NCBI GenBank assembly: GCA_030038115.1
Contig: JASHPM010000013.1
Location: 1-33,286 of the forward strand
DNA from: Acidobacteriaceae bacterium
Lineage (GTDB): Bacteria; Acidobacteriota; Terriglobia; Terriglobales; Acidobacteriaceae
Reading direction: 5' to 3'
DNA: 33,286 nucleotides
A program made the translations under genes and the position numbers. This document shows, piece by piece, positions 1-7,077 of the stretch (position 1 is the first letter of the stretch; the number at the start of each line of letters is the position of its first letter). The notes beneath the pieces are model-generated. The model was not told the DNA's origin. It did no database searches and saw nothing but the letters and a program-made list of their open reading frames with translations.

Positions 1-1
1 G

Positions 2-28
2 CTCGCTGGGCGAGGTTTTTTCTTTTCT
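2..28 (+). terminator. Rho-independent terminator of a gene lying before the window
   Basis: CTCGC (2-6) and GCGAG (10-14) form a perfect 5-bp GC-rich stem around a 3-nt loop. A run of six T follows at 16-21, then CTTTTCT. The T tract is on the + strand, so the element ends a rightward gene whose coding part is outside the window. That gene would converge on the minus-strand gene ending at 57. Confidence 0.65.
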
Positions 29-56
29 AACTTCATCGGCTCTCCATGTGAGCGGC

Positions 57-923
57 TCAGACGAAGCGCGCCACCCAGGCGGCCAGCACCGCGGCGGCCA
101 GGGTGGACAGCGCATTCACGGCGTCGTTGTTGAGCCAGCCGCGGCGCTCCGGGATGGCTCCGAGAAGACTGTCCACGAGGGTTCCCGCGATACCGCAGCC
201 AAACGCGACCGTCGCATCGATGTGACTGAGCGGCAGTACGGCCCACCCCATCACGATGACAACGGCAGCGGCGGCGCTTCCGCACAGCGTGCCGGTGAGG
301 CTCACCGCTCCATCGGTTCCCGCGGGAACGAGATGCAGGGTGGTGATGAGGCGCGGTTCTCCGCCCAGAACCTGACCCAGCTCGGAGGAAACGGTATCGG
401 CAGTGGCCTCGGCCATGGCGGCGAGCATTGCGGTCATGGCTTCCCGGCCTCCAAAAGCGACCGGACTAAAAATATGCGCCGCCGAGAGCGGTATCCCGGC
501 CAGCACCGCGACACCCAGATTCGCCGCCACCTGCGAAGCGGTTCGCCCTCGCCGCGCCTCGGCAATTCCGAGGGCCTCTTTCCGCCTCCGGCCGAAGCGT
601 GTGGCCGCGAACGTGAGCAGCAGGAGCGCCAGCAGCGGCCACAAGGCGGTCCGCAGGCCCGGTGTCTGCAGATAGAGCGCCGCGCAAAAAATCGCTCCCG
701 TGAGTGCGGCGCCGAGGGTGGCGGCGCGCGTGGCGTACACCAGCACCGCCAGACCTGCACTGATGGCCGTCGCCTGCCACAGCATGGGATCGGTCCAGGC
801 CTGGCCCATCTGCAGAAAAACCCAGGTCCCCGCAAAAGGAACGAACGCCAGCAGCACCGCTTGCGATTGCCAGCGCAGCGCCGTCTGCCGTGCTCGACGA
901 TCCCGACCGTTCTCCTCGCTCAT
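57..923 (-). CDS. DUF92 / TMEM19-family integral membrane protein
   Basis: This hydrophobic protein of about 288 residues has six or seven likely membrane segments. It has features of the DUF92 (TMEM19) family: an ATADTVSSELG segment in the middle and GTLVDSLLGA near the C-terminus, followed by a Trp-Leu-Asn-Asn-Asp-Ala-Val-Asn stretch. The plant phytyl-phosphate kinase VTE6 belongs to this family, so a prenyl- or phytyl-phosphate kinase role is possible, but nothing nearby points to a substrate. The frame stays open upstream to 968, but the extension is Gly/Ser-rich and unlike the family; the ATG at 921-923 gives a sensible charged N-terminus before the first helix. The gene stands alone, divergent from the lipoprotein gene at 1152 and convergent with whatever ends at 28. 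Family assignment is fairly sure; activity is unknown. Confidence 0.75.
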   Translation of the reverse strand: MSEENGRDRRARQTALRWQSQAVLLAFVPFAGTWVFLQMGQAWTDPMLWQATAISAGLAVLVYATRAATLGAALTGAIFCAALYLQTPGLRTALWPLLALLLLTFAATRFGRRRKEALGIAEARRGRTASQVAANLGVAVLAGIPLSAAHIFSPVAFGGREAMTAMLAAMAEATADTVSSELGQVLGGEPRLITTLHLVPAGTDGAVSLTGTLCGSAAAAVVIVMGWAVLPLSHIDATVAFGCGIAGTLVDSLLGAIPERRGWLNNDAVNALSTLAAAVLAAWVARFV

Positions 924-980
924 GGCGCCGCCCGACGAAGCGCGCGAACCCAGGCCCGTACAGTACAATCATCTTTCTAT

Positions 981-1092
981 ACCGTTTCTGTAAACACTGG
1001 GTCCTGACAGGTACTGGCTACGTGCAGCCGCTTTTCCACTTAGCGGCTGCGTCGAGATTGCGGCTGCGGGAAACACCATTTGCAGAAACGGT
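981..1092. repeat. 112-bp segment closed by a 14-bp inverted repeat, with an inner hairpin
   Basis: ACCGTTTCTGTAAA (981-994) pairs with TTTGCAGAAACGGT (1079-1092) over 14 positions with one G-T wobble; the outer 10 bp are perfect. Inside, GCAGCCGCT (1024-1032) and AGCGGCTGC (1042-1050) form a perfect 9-bp stem with a 9-nt loop. The segment fills most of the divergent gap between the DUF92 gene and the propeller lipoprotein gene. It could be a small non-autonomous element, a structured RNA leader or a regulatory cruciform. No target-site duplication was recognised. Confidence 0.6.
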
Positions 1093-1151
1093 CTATCAGC
1101 AACTCAGTTGAGCCTGCGCCGTACGGCGGCCCGGGCTGAGGAGTCGGGTAC

Positions 1152-2708
1152 TTGCGAGTGCGTAGCATGACATGGCTGGATCGCCTTCGCGGCGGATCGA
1201 GCTCGATTGTGAACCGGCCGGTGCGCAGGGCCGGAAGCATCGTTCACAGCGTTCTTTACAACCCAGGGATCGTGACCGCGGCGCTGGCCGGCATGTTCGC
1301 CGTCATCGTGACCCTGGCCGCAGGTTGCGGGAACCAGTATCGCCCCGTGATCACCCCCGTTCAGCCTACTGGCCCGGCAGCACTGCCTTCGGCTTTCATC
1401 ACGGTCGTTTCCCAGCCCGGGTTCAGTCCGTTACCGGCGGGCGTCACCGGACCGTGCAGCGGGACCGCGTTCTCCACGCCCAGCATCTACACGCTCCTGG
1501 ATTTCTCCGGGGACTCCGTCGTAGCGCAGGCCGACGGCGGCCTGGGTCCGATTACGTTTTCGCTGGAATCGGGCGGCGCCGACGTCTATTCCCCGAACTG
1601 CGATGGAACGCTGACCACCGCGCAGTCCACGACCACTTCGCTGCTGACGAAATTCGTGCTCACCAGCACGTTGCTGCCGGGTTCCATACCCACCAATACC
1701 CTGCTGGCCAACGGCGATCTGTATGTGACCGAAGCAGGACTGCACGGTCCCACCTGTCAGACGACGAACTGCGTAGCGCAGATGACCGGCTCTCCTTCGG
1801 CGCTGAAGCAGGAGATCCCGGTGGCTCCGTCTCTGATCAACCTGACCGGCTTCAGCACCGGTGAGCGCGTTTATGCCATCAGCCAGGGCAATTCCGGCGG
1901 AGGCGCGCAGCCGGCGTGGGGTGACTGCGCCAATCCCGCAGCGGTTACCGCGAATGGCGAAGCGGATGCGATCGAGACCACCACTAACACCATCTCCGCG
2001 CGTCTGCCGCTGGGAATTTGCCCGGTGTACGGCTTTATGACCCAGGACACGCTGCGCGTCTTCATCATGAACCGCGGCAGCGGGACGGTCACGGTGATCA
2101 ACTCCCAGCTCAACGCCATCGACAGCACCAATCCAAACTTAGGGCCGAACGGCACCATCACCGTTGGCGCGGGGCCGGTCTACGCCGACTATTACCGGCT
2201 TGGACAAGTGCTGGTGACTGCAAACTACGACTCGAACACCATCAGCATCATCGATGCCAGCCTCGATGTTTACGGCAATGACAGCGCGTCCTTCGGTACC
2301 GTCCTCGCCACAGTCCCGGTAGGACTGCATCCGGTTGAGGTTTCCGTGCTGCAGGATGGCAGCCGCGTCTACGTCGCCAACCAGGGAGATATCGCGGCTG
2401 GAACGCCCGGCAGCGTCACCATTGTGAACCTGGTGAATTACACGGTGGAGAAGACCATCCCGCTCACAGCAAACCCGCACGCCATTGGAGCGATCTACAA
2501 CTACCCCATCGGCAAGGTGTACGTGGCTTCGCAGAACAGTCCCTACCTCACGATTATTTACACCGACACGGATGATGTGACTGTGACACCGGAGATGGAG
2601 GGCAACATCGTCGATATGCACGTGAACGCGCAGTATCCCGGACAAGCGACGGCCGGCGCCCTCAACTACCAGACCGAGAGCCGCTCGGTGGGATCGGGAG
2701 CACCGTAA
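1152..2708 (+). CDS. YncE-like (YVTN) beta-propeller lipoprotein
   Basis: The 518-residue product has a long basic N-region, a hydrophobic stretch at about 39-56 and a lipobox Leu-Ala-Ala-Gly-Cys with Cys59, so it is probably an exported lipoprotein. From about residue 280 it carries blade-like repeats of the YncE/YVTN type, such as RVFIMNRGSGTVTVIN, VLVTANYDSNTISIID, RVYVANQGD with SVTIVNL, and KVYVASQNS. Such propellers are usually surface or periplasmic binding proteins without a catalytic site. The start is uncertain: TTG at 1152 gives the longest form, but the in-frame ATG at 1167 is equally plausible and better placed for a signal peptide. The stop codon is followed directly by a dispersed repeat (2709-2755). 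The gene stands alone; its ligand is unknown. Confidence 0.75.
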   Translation: MRVRSMTWLDRLRGGSSSIVNRPVRRAGSIVHSVLYNPGIVTAALAGMFAVIVTLAAGCGNQYRPVITPVQPTGPAALPSAFITVVSQPGFSPLPAGVTGPCSGTAFSTPSIYTLLDFSGDSVVAQADGGLGPITFSLESGGADVYSPNCDGTLTTAQSTTTSLLTKFVLTSTLLPGSIPTNTLLANGDLYVTEAGLHGPTCQTTNCVAQMTGSPSALKQEIPVAPSLINLTGFSTGERVYAISQGNSGGGAQPAWGDCANPAAVTANGEADAIETTTNTISARLPLGICPVYGFMTQDTLRVFIMNRGSGTVTVINSQLNAIDSTNPNLGPNGTITVGAGPVYADYYRLGQVLVTANYDSNTISIIDASLDVYGNDSASFGTVLATVPVGLHPVEVSVLQDGSRVYVANQGDIAAGTPGSVTIVNLVNYTVEKTIPLTANPHAIGAIYNYPIGKVYVASQNSPYLTIIYTDTDDVTVTPEMEGNIVDMHVNAQYPGQATAGALNYQTESRSVGSGAP

Positions 2709-2755
2709 AGACAGCCCGTAGCCGGTGGCGAGTAGCCAGTAGTCAGCAGGGAGTG
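2709..2755 (+). repeat. Dispersed 3'-end repeat, copy after the propeller lipoprotein gene
   Basis: The copy starts at the base after TAA and contains GTAGCCGGTGGCGAGTAGCC followed by AGTAGTCAGCAGGGAGTGG. It is a run of degenerate heptamers of the AGTAGCC type in the sense direction of the upstream gene. The TAAAGACAG start resembles the TAAAGGCAG after the TolC-like gene at 5647. Confidence 0.75.
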
Positions 2756-2825
2756 GAAGAGCGCGAAACAATTGCTGCTGGCTGTGCGTCCAAGGGATCG
2801 GAGCTTCCGGGAGACAGAACAACGG

Positions 2826-2843
2826 CCCGGATGCTCCGGGTTT
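2826..2843 (+). terminator. Possible terminator hairpin
   Basis: CCCGGA (2826-2831) and TCCGGG (2835-2840) form a perfect 6-bp stem with a TGC loop, followed by only three T. It lies in the otherwise featureless 2756-2948 gap between two lipoprotein genes. The weak T tract makes intrinsic termination uncertain. Confidence 0.35.
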
Positions 2844-2948
2844 GCGACGTTGCCGAATCGACAGCTCTGCGGAGGTTGGAAATCGTGCGGGCCGCAGCAG
2901 AACTTCACTGATTAGTGCCGATGGGCGCGCGCGGCCGGGTGAGTTACG

Positions 2949-5099
2949 ATGTCGGGACGCGATGTACTTCTCTGCACTTTTGCCCTGGTTACCTTCACTG
3001 GATTAACGGGATGCACCGGCGGCTCGTCAAGTCCACCGCCAATACCACAGCCAACCCCGACTTCGGTCATCTTTGTCGAATCGCCGCCGTCGTCGCTGGC
3101 CGTCAACGCGAAGACGACGGTGTATGCGGTGACGCAGTTCTCTTCCGCGGGGAGCAATGAGAATACCTTCGTCACCTACGCGGTGAGCTGCGCGAGCACG
3201 AATGCGTGCGGCACGCTGAGCGCGAGCGATGAAGTGGGCGCGATGGTCTATACCGCGCCTCCTGCCGTTCCCTCCCCCGCGAACGTGACGGTGACGGCGA
3301 CATCGGTGGCGGACACCTCCCTGTCCAAATCGGCGACCATCACCATCGTGCCGCCGATTCCCATTGCGGTGACGCTGTCATCAGCGCCGGCATCGCTTGA
3401 GGTAAATGCACAGTTCGTGTTCGATGCGGGGATCGCGAACGACGTCAGCGCGAATCCAGAGGTGACATGGTCGGTCAGTTGCGGCGGCACAGCGTGCGGT
3501 TCGTTCAATCCGGCGACGACGACGAACGAGGCGCAGACGACCTATACCGCGCCAGCCACAGTTCCTCCGGGCAATACAGTCACGGTGACGGCGACCTCGG
3601 TTACGGATACGACGAAGTCGGCTTCGGCAAGCATTGTGATTACACCGCAGGCGCCGACCCTGGCCAACGGGACGTATGTATTTCAGGTAGCGGGGATCGA
3701 GACCACTGGGAGCAGCTTCGTCACCGGCGTGCTGACTGCGCAGAATGGCCAGATCACGGCGGGCGAGCAGGACGCGATCTTTGACGATGGCGATTCTGGC
3801 CCTTACTCCCAACTCCAGCAGTTCAGTGGTGGCACCTATGCCACAACGGCGGATGGGAACCTGGCCATCACGATCCAGCTGGGACCGGGGCCGTACGACA
3901 CTGAAACTCTGAACGGCACGCTGGCTTCGGCTCAACAGGGCTTCATCGGCGGGATCGATGGAGTACCTGGCAACGGCACGCTGGAGTTGCAGACATCGAC
4001 CGCGGCCCCTTCGGGCGGGTACGCGTTCGCGCTGGACGCGGCGAACTTCTCGGACGGTTCGCCGTGGATCGATGGCATCGTGAATGTGGACAGCGCGGGC
4101 GGAATCTCCGGCAACGGCAGCCTTCTGGATTTGAATTGGGAGGGATTCTTCTACGGCGGCTCGCAGACCATCGGCGCGAGCACGGTGTCGGCGCCGGACG
4201 CTTACGGCCGGGTGCTGTTTCAGCTGAATCCAACCAGCAACTCGGCGGTGCAGCCGCTGTACGTAGCGGGGTACGTGGTGGATGCGACCCACATCCGCCT
4301 GATCGACGTGGGGACTGCGAACAACAGCTACGTGGTGCAGGGAGCCGCGGGCGGCGTGGCGCTGGGGCAGGGCGCCAACACCGGCCAGTTCAGCGGCGCA
4401 TCGGTGGCCGGGTCGAGCTATGTGTTCGGCGCAGAGGGTGAGGATCGAAACGGCACTCTGCAGATCGCCGGGGTAATGACCTTCAACGCCGGGGGCAGCG
4501 TGACGGGCACACTGAACTGGAATGACCAGGGCGGAAACTCGCCCACGACTCCTCTGGCTTTCACCGGAAGCTACACAGTGGATCCGACGGGGCGGGTGAC
4601 GCTGACCGGCCTGACCGACGGCTCCAGCTTCACTTACTCACTGCATCTTTACCTGGACGGAAACGGCGGCGGGCTGGTGCTCTCCGCCGACACTGAGGAT
4701 GTCTTCGCGGGGCGGGCGTTCCAGCAACAGGCGGGTGCATTTACCGCAGCGTCGTTCAGCGGCAGCTACGGGCTGAACGCGAGCGTGTATGGCGTTCCGC
4801 AGGACGGCCTACCCGAGTTCGCAAGCGCGGTGGGACCGATCACGGTGACACCGGGCCCCGGAGTGGACAACGTTGCGGGATATGCGGATCTGGGCGCGGG
4901 AGCAGCCGACTTCGCCGTTGCCGGAAGTTTCACTCCGGCGGCGAATGGCGTCTTCACTGGCACGCTGAGCGGCCTGGGAGCAACGGCGGCATCATCCACC
5001 AATTCGTTCACGCTGTATTTGATCGACAACACCCAGGGCGTGGCGATTGAAACGGGGAGCGCGGGGCTGACGGTGGGGAGGGTTGTGAGTAGCCAGTAG
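2949..5099 (+). CDS. Large Ig-like repeat lipoprotein
   Basis: The 716-residue product starts with a signal peptide and lipobox Leu-Thr-Gly-Cys (Cys22), followed by a Ser/Pro-rich linker. Two tandem Ig-like domains lie at about 38-135 and 138-233; both carry a Ser-Cys ... Ala-Cys-Gly cysteine pair, a YTAP motif and a VTVTATSV strand. Four longer beta-rich units follow, beginning near residues 240, 356, 489 and 604, each opening with a Gly/Ser-x-Tyr-x-Phe/Leu pattern and rich in Gly, Thr and Asn. I associate this architecture with acidobacterial surface proteins of unknown function; adhesion or polymer binding is only a guess. There is no catalytic motif. The last codons (Ser-Ser-Gln-stop) and the TAG itself lie inside a dispersed repeat. 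Confidence 0.8.
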   Translation: MSGRDVLLCTFALVTFTGLTGCTGGSSSPPPIPQPTPTSVIFVESPPSSLAVNAKTTVYAVTQFSSAGSNENTFVTYAVSCASTNACGTLSASDEVGAMVYTAPPAVPSPANVTVTATSVADTSLSKSATITIVPPIPIAVTLSSAPASLEVNAQFVFDAGIANDVSANPEVTWSVSCGGTACGSFNPATTTNEAQTTYTAPATVPPGNTVTVTATSVTDTTKSASASIVITPQAPTLANGTYVFQVAGIETTGSSFVTGVLTAQNGQITAGEQDAIFDDGDSGPYSQLQQFSGGTYATTADGNLAITIQLGPGPYDTETLNGTLASAQQGFIGGIDGVPGNGTLELQTSTAAPSGGYAFALDAANFSDGSPWIDGIVNVDSAGGISGNGSLLDLNWEGFFYGGSQTIGASTVSAPDAYGRVLFQLNPTSNSAVQPLYVAGYVVDATHIRLIDVGTANNSYVVQGAAGGVALGQGANTGQFSGASVAGSSYVFGAEGEDRNGTLQIAGVMTFNAGGSVTGTLNWNDQGGNSPTTPLAFTGSYTVDPTGRVTLTGLTDGSSFTYSLHLYLDGNGGGLVLSADTEDVFAGRAFQQQAGAFTAASFSGSYGLNASVYGVPQDGLPEFASAVGPITVTPGPGVDNVAGYADLGAGAADFAVAGSFTPAANGVFTGTLSGLGATAASSTNSFTLYLIDNTQGVAIETGSAGLTVGRVVSSQ

Positions 5100-5123
5100 G
5101 GAGTAGCCAGTAGCCAGTAGAAG
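5085..5123 (+). repeat. Dispersed 3'-end repeat supplying the stop codon of the Ig-like lipoprotein
   Basis: The sequence has three AGTAGCCAGTAG-type units in tandem, with a GGG interruption. The first unit encodes the last residues of the upstream protein and its TAG stop (5097-5099). Sense orientation relative to that gene. A weaker fragment with GTAGTCAACAGGTAGTGGG follows at 5165-5183, just before the four-helix-bundle gene. Confidence 0.8.
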
Positions 5124-5224
5124 AACAAGGGGGAACTCAGGTAATGGGGCATTGTTGATTCGCGGTAGTCAACAGGTAGTGGGTGGGGGAAAATCAGCTG
5201 CAGGCGCGTGGCGAGGCGTCCTGC

Positions 5225-5581
5225 ATGAAAGTCGAATCTTACCGCGACCTCAACGTCTGGCAACGTGCTATCCAGATGACCCTTGCGGTGTACCGGCTTA
5301 CGGCCGAATTTCCTCGAGAGGAAGTTTATGGCCTGGCCTCCCAGCTGCGAAGAGCGGGAGTTTCAGTCGCAAGCAACATCGCAGAGGGCTACGGCCGCAC
5401 TTCCAAAAGCGAGTATCGACAGTTCCTCGGAATGGCACGTGGCTCGAATCTGGAGCTGCAGACGCAGCTGGTAATCGCAAGAGAGCTCCATCCTGGCATC
5501 GCAAAGAAGATTGACGACGCTGAGAATCTGTCGTTGGAAGTCGGAAAAATGCTGGTGGTAATGATGCGCAGGCTGACCTGA
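5225..5581 (+). CDS. Four-helix-bundle protein (S23 / 23S rRNA intervening-sequence type)
   Basis: The 118-residue protein matches the TIGR02436 pattern throughout: an N-terminal Tyr-Arg-Asp-Leu-Asn-Val-Trp-Gln segment, a VYRLTAEFPREEVYGL block, then QLRRAGVSVASNIAEGYGR, an EYRQFLGMARGS segment and a basic C-terminus. Proteins of this family are encoded in 23S rRNA intervening sequences, and the related Avd proteins work with diversity-generating retroelements; many others are free-standing and of unknown role. No rRNA, reverse transcriptase or variable repeat is visible here. The frame extends upstream to 5183, but ATG 5225 opens directly into the conserved region. Copies of the dispersed repeat lie on both sides in opposite orientation. 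Confidence 0.85.
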   Translation: MKVESYRDLNVWQRAIQMTLAVYRLTAEFPREEVYGLASQLRRAGVSVASNIAEGYGRTSKSEYRQFLGMARGSNLELQTQLVIARELHPGIAKKIDDAENLSLEVGKMLVVMMRRLT

Positions 5582-5587
5582 GGTCCC

Positions 5588-5646
5588 AACCCTACAGCTA
5601 CTCCCTGCCTTTCTACTGGCTATTGGTTATTGGCTACTCCCTGCCT
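5588..5646 (-). repeat. Dispersed 3'-end repeat, copy after the TolC-like gene
   Basis: Read on the minus strand it begins right after the TAA of the TolC-like gene with AGGCAGGGAGTAGCC, continues through AATAACC and AATAGCC variants to CAGTAG, then restarts with AAAGGCAGGGAGTAGC. It fills the whole gap between the two convergent genes. It is in the sense of the efflux operon and antisense to the S23-type gene. Confidence 0.75.
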
Positions 5647-7077
5647 TTACGGCGCTGTTCCCATTTCATAATTCAACGTCGCCAGCGACAGGCGGTATTG
5701 ATAGCGCGCGCTGGTGTCCTCAATCTGCGCAGTGGTTTGCTGCAGTTGCGCCTGGCTTAATTCCACAATGGAGCTCAGCCCGAGTTTGTAGCGTGCGGAG
5801 GCGAGTTCCATCGCCAGATTGGCCTCCTGCACCAGCTGCGCGGTCACGGCCATGCGCTGCCAGTTGTTCACGGACTGCAGCCAGGAGGTGCGCACATCGC
5901 GCACGATGCGGTCGCGCAGGTCGCGGCTGCTTTCGCTGGCGGCCTGGGCGCGGTACTTCGCTTCGCGCGCTTCGGAGCTGTAGAGAAAGCCGTTGAAGAT
6001 GGGGATGCTCATGTTGCCGCCGACGGCGCCCCACCAGTTGTTGATGTAGTACTGGCTGGGGTGGACCGGGACAATGCCGGTGGTGCCGGCGGCGGAGACG
6101 GTGGGCAGGAGCTGGTCCCACTGGGCGCGCTCGAACTTCTGCGCCGACTGTGTGTCCCAGGTAAGCGCCTGCAGGTCGGGACGCTGCTGCAGGGCGGTCT
6201 GGATGAGCGGATCGACGGACTGCGCCGGTGGAGGCGGCAGAGCCGTGTCTTCCACCAGGGCGTAGCGGACGTCGTGATCGAGGCCGAGCACAGCATCGAG
6301 GGCGGCCATGGTCGCCTCCGCGTTGCTCTGCGCATCGAGCTGGAGGAGCTGGGCCTGAGACAGGTCGACGTCCGCGAAACTGAGGTCGAGCGTGGACTTG
6401 AGCTTGTTGCGGGTCATCTCGCCGACCTGGGTTTCGGTGGTCTGACGGGTATTCACGGTTTGGCGGGCGACGTTGAGCTCGGCCTGCGCGGTCAGCGCGT
6501 CGTAGAAGGCCTGATCGGTGGCGAGGACGATTTCTTCGGTGGTGGCCAGAGCGCTCGCATTGGAGGCTTTTTCCTCCAGCTTGCGGGAGAGGACAAGATT
6601 GTGGGTATGGCCGAAGTCATAAATGAGCTGAGTGACGTTGGCGCCTGCGCCGACGTGCTGCAGAAGGCGTGAGGCGGTGAGCGATCCGGCCGAGAGACGG
6701 CTGGCTTCCTCGGCCTGTTCGCCGGTAGCGGCGAAGCTGGCAGCGGGAAGTTCGGCGGATTTCGCCTCGCGGTAGACCTCATGCTGGGCCAGCGCCAGCA
6801 ATTTGCCGACGCTCACCCGCGGATTGTTGCGGATGGCCAGCTGCTCCGCTTCGGCCAGCGTGAGCGTGGGAAGATTGGCCGCGGGCGCCGGTGCGGCGGA
6901 CGTTGCGGGCGCCTGGCCGGATGGCGCCGCCTGCGCCAGAAAGACCGGTTGCGCGCCGGGTTCGGTTGGCGGCACAGCAATCACGCGGGGACCGGGCGCG
7001 GCGGGCAACGTCGATTGCGCGCAGAGCCATCCGCAGGCGCTCAGCAGCGCAGCCAGCAGGATCGGAGTCTTCTTCAT
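5647..7077 (-). CDS. TolC-family outer-membrane efflux protein
   Basis: The 476-residue product is the outer-membrane channel of the RND operon. It has a signal sequence, a Pro/Ala-rich linker to about residue 70, then the two alpha-helical repeats of the outer-membrane efflux family, the first opening with TLAEAEQLAIRNNPRVSVGKL and the second covering about 300-470, where Gln-rich helices alternate with strands. Length is usual for the family. The N-terminus contains Leu-Ser-Ala-Cys (12-15), which fits a lipobox, so it may be a lipidated NodT/OprM-type channel; a normal cleavage site slightly further on is also possible. Its ATG overlaps the stop of the RND gene by 4 nt (ATGA), so translation is probably coupled. 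A dispersed repeat starts right after its stop. Confidence 0.9.
   Translation of the reverse strand: MKKTPILLAALLSACGWLCAQSTLPAAPGPRVIAVPPTEPGAQPVFLAQAAPSGQAPATSAAPAPAANLPTLTLAEAEQLAIRNNPRVSVGKLLALAQHEVYREAKSAELPAASFAATGEQAEEASRLSAGSLTASRLLQHVGAGANVTQLIYDFGHTHNLVLSRKLEEKASNASALATTEEIVLATDQAFYDALTAQAELNVARQTVNTRQTTETQVGEMTRNKLKSTLDLSFADVDLSQAQLLQLDAQSNAEATMAALDAVLGLDHDVRYALVEDTALPPPPAQSVDPLIQTALQQRPDLQALTWDTQSAQKFERAQWDQLLPTVSAAGTTGIVPVHPSQYYINNWWGAVGGNMSIPIFNGFLYSSEAREAKYRAQAASESSRDLRDRIVRDVRTSWLQSVNNWQRMAVTAQLVQEANLAMELASARYKLGLSSIVELSQAQLQQTTAQIEDTSARYQYRLSLATLNYEMGTAP

Noticed and set aside
5085-5123. A CRISPR-like array of short repeats
   Set aside because: The units are about 7 bp, directly adjoining and without spacers, and no cas gene is present.
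5225-5581. A diversity-generating retroelement, suggested by the Avd-like four-helix protein
   Set aside because: No reverse transcriptase, template repeat or variable repeat is visible near it.
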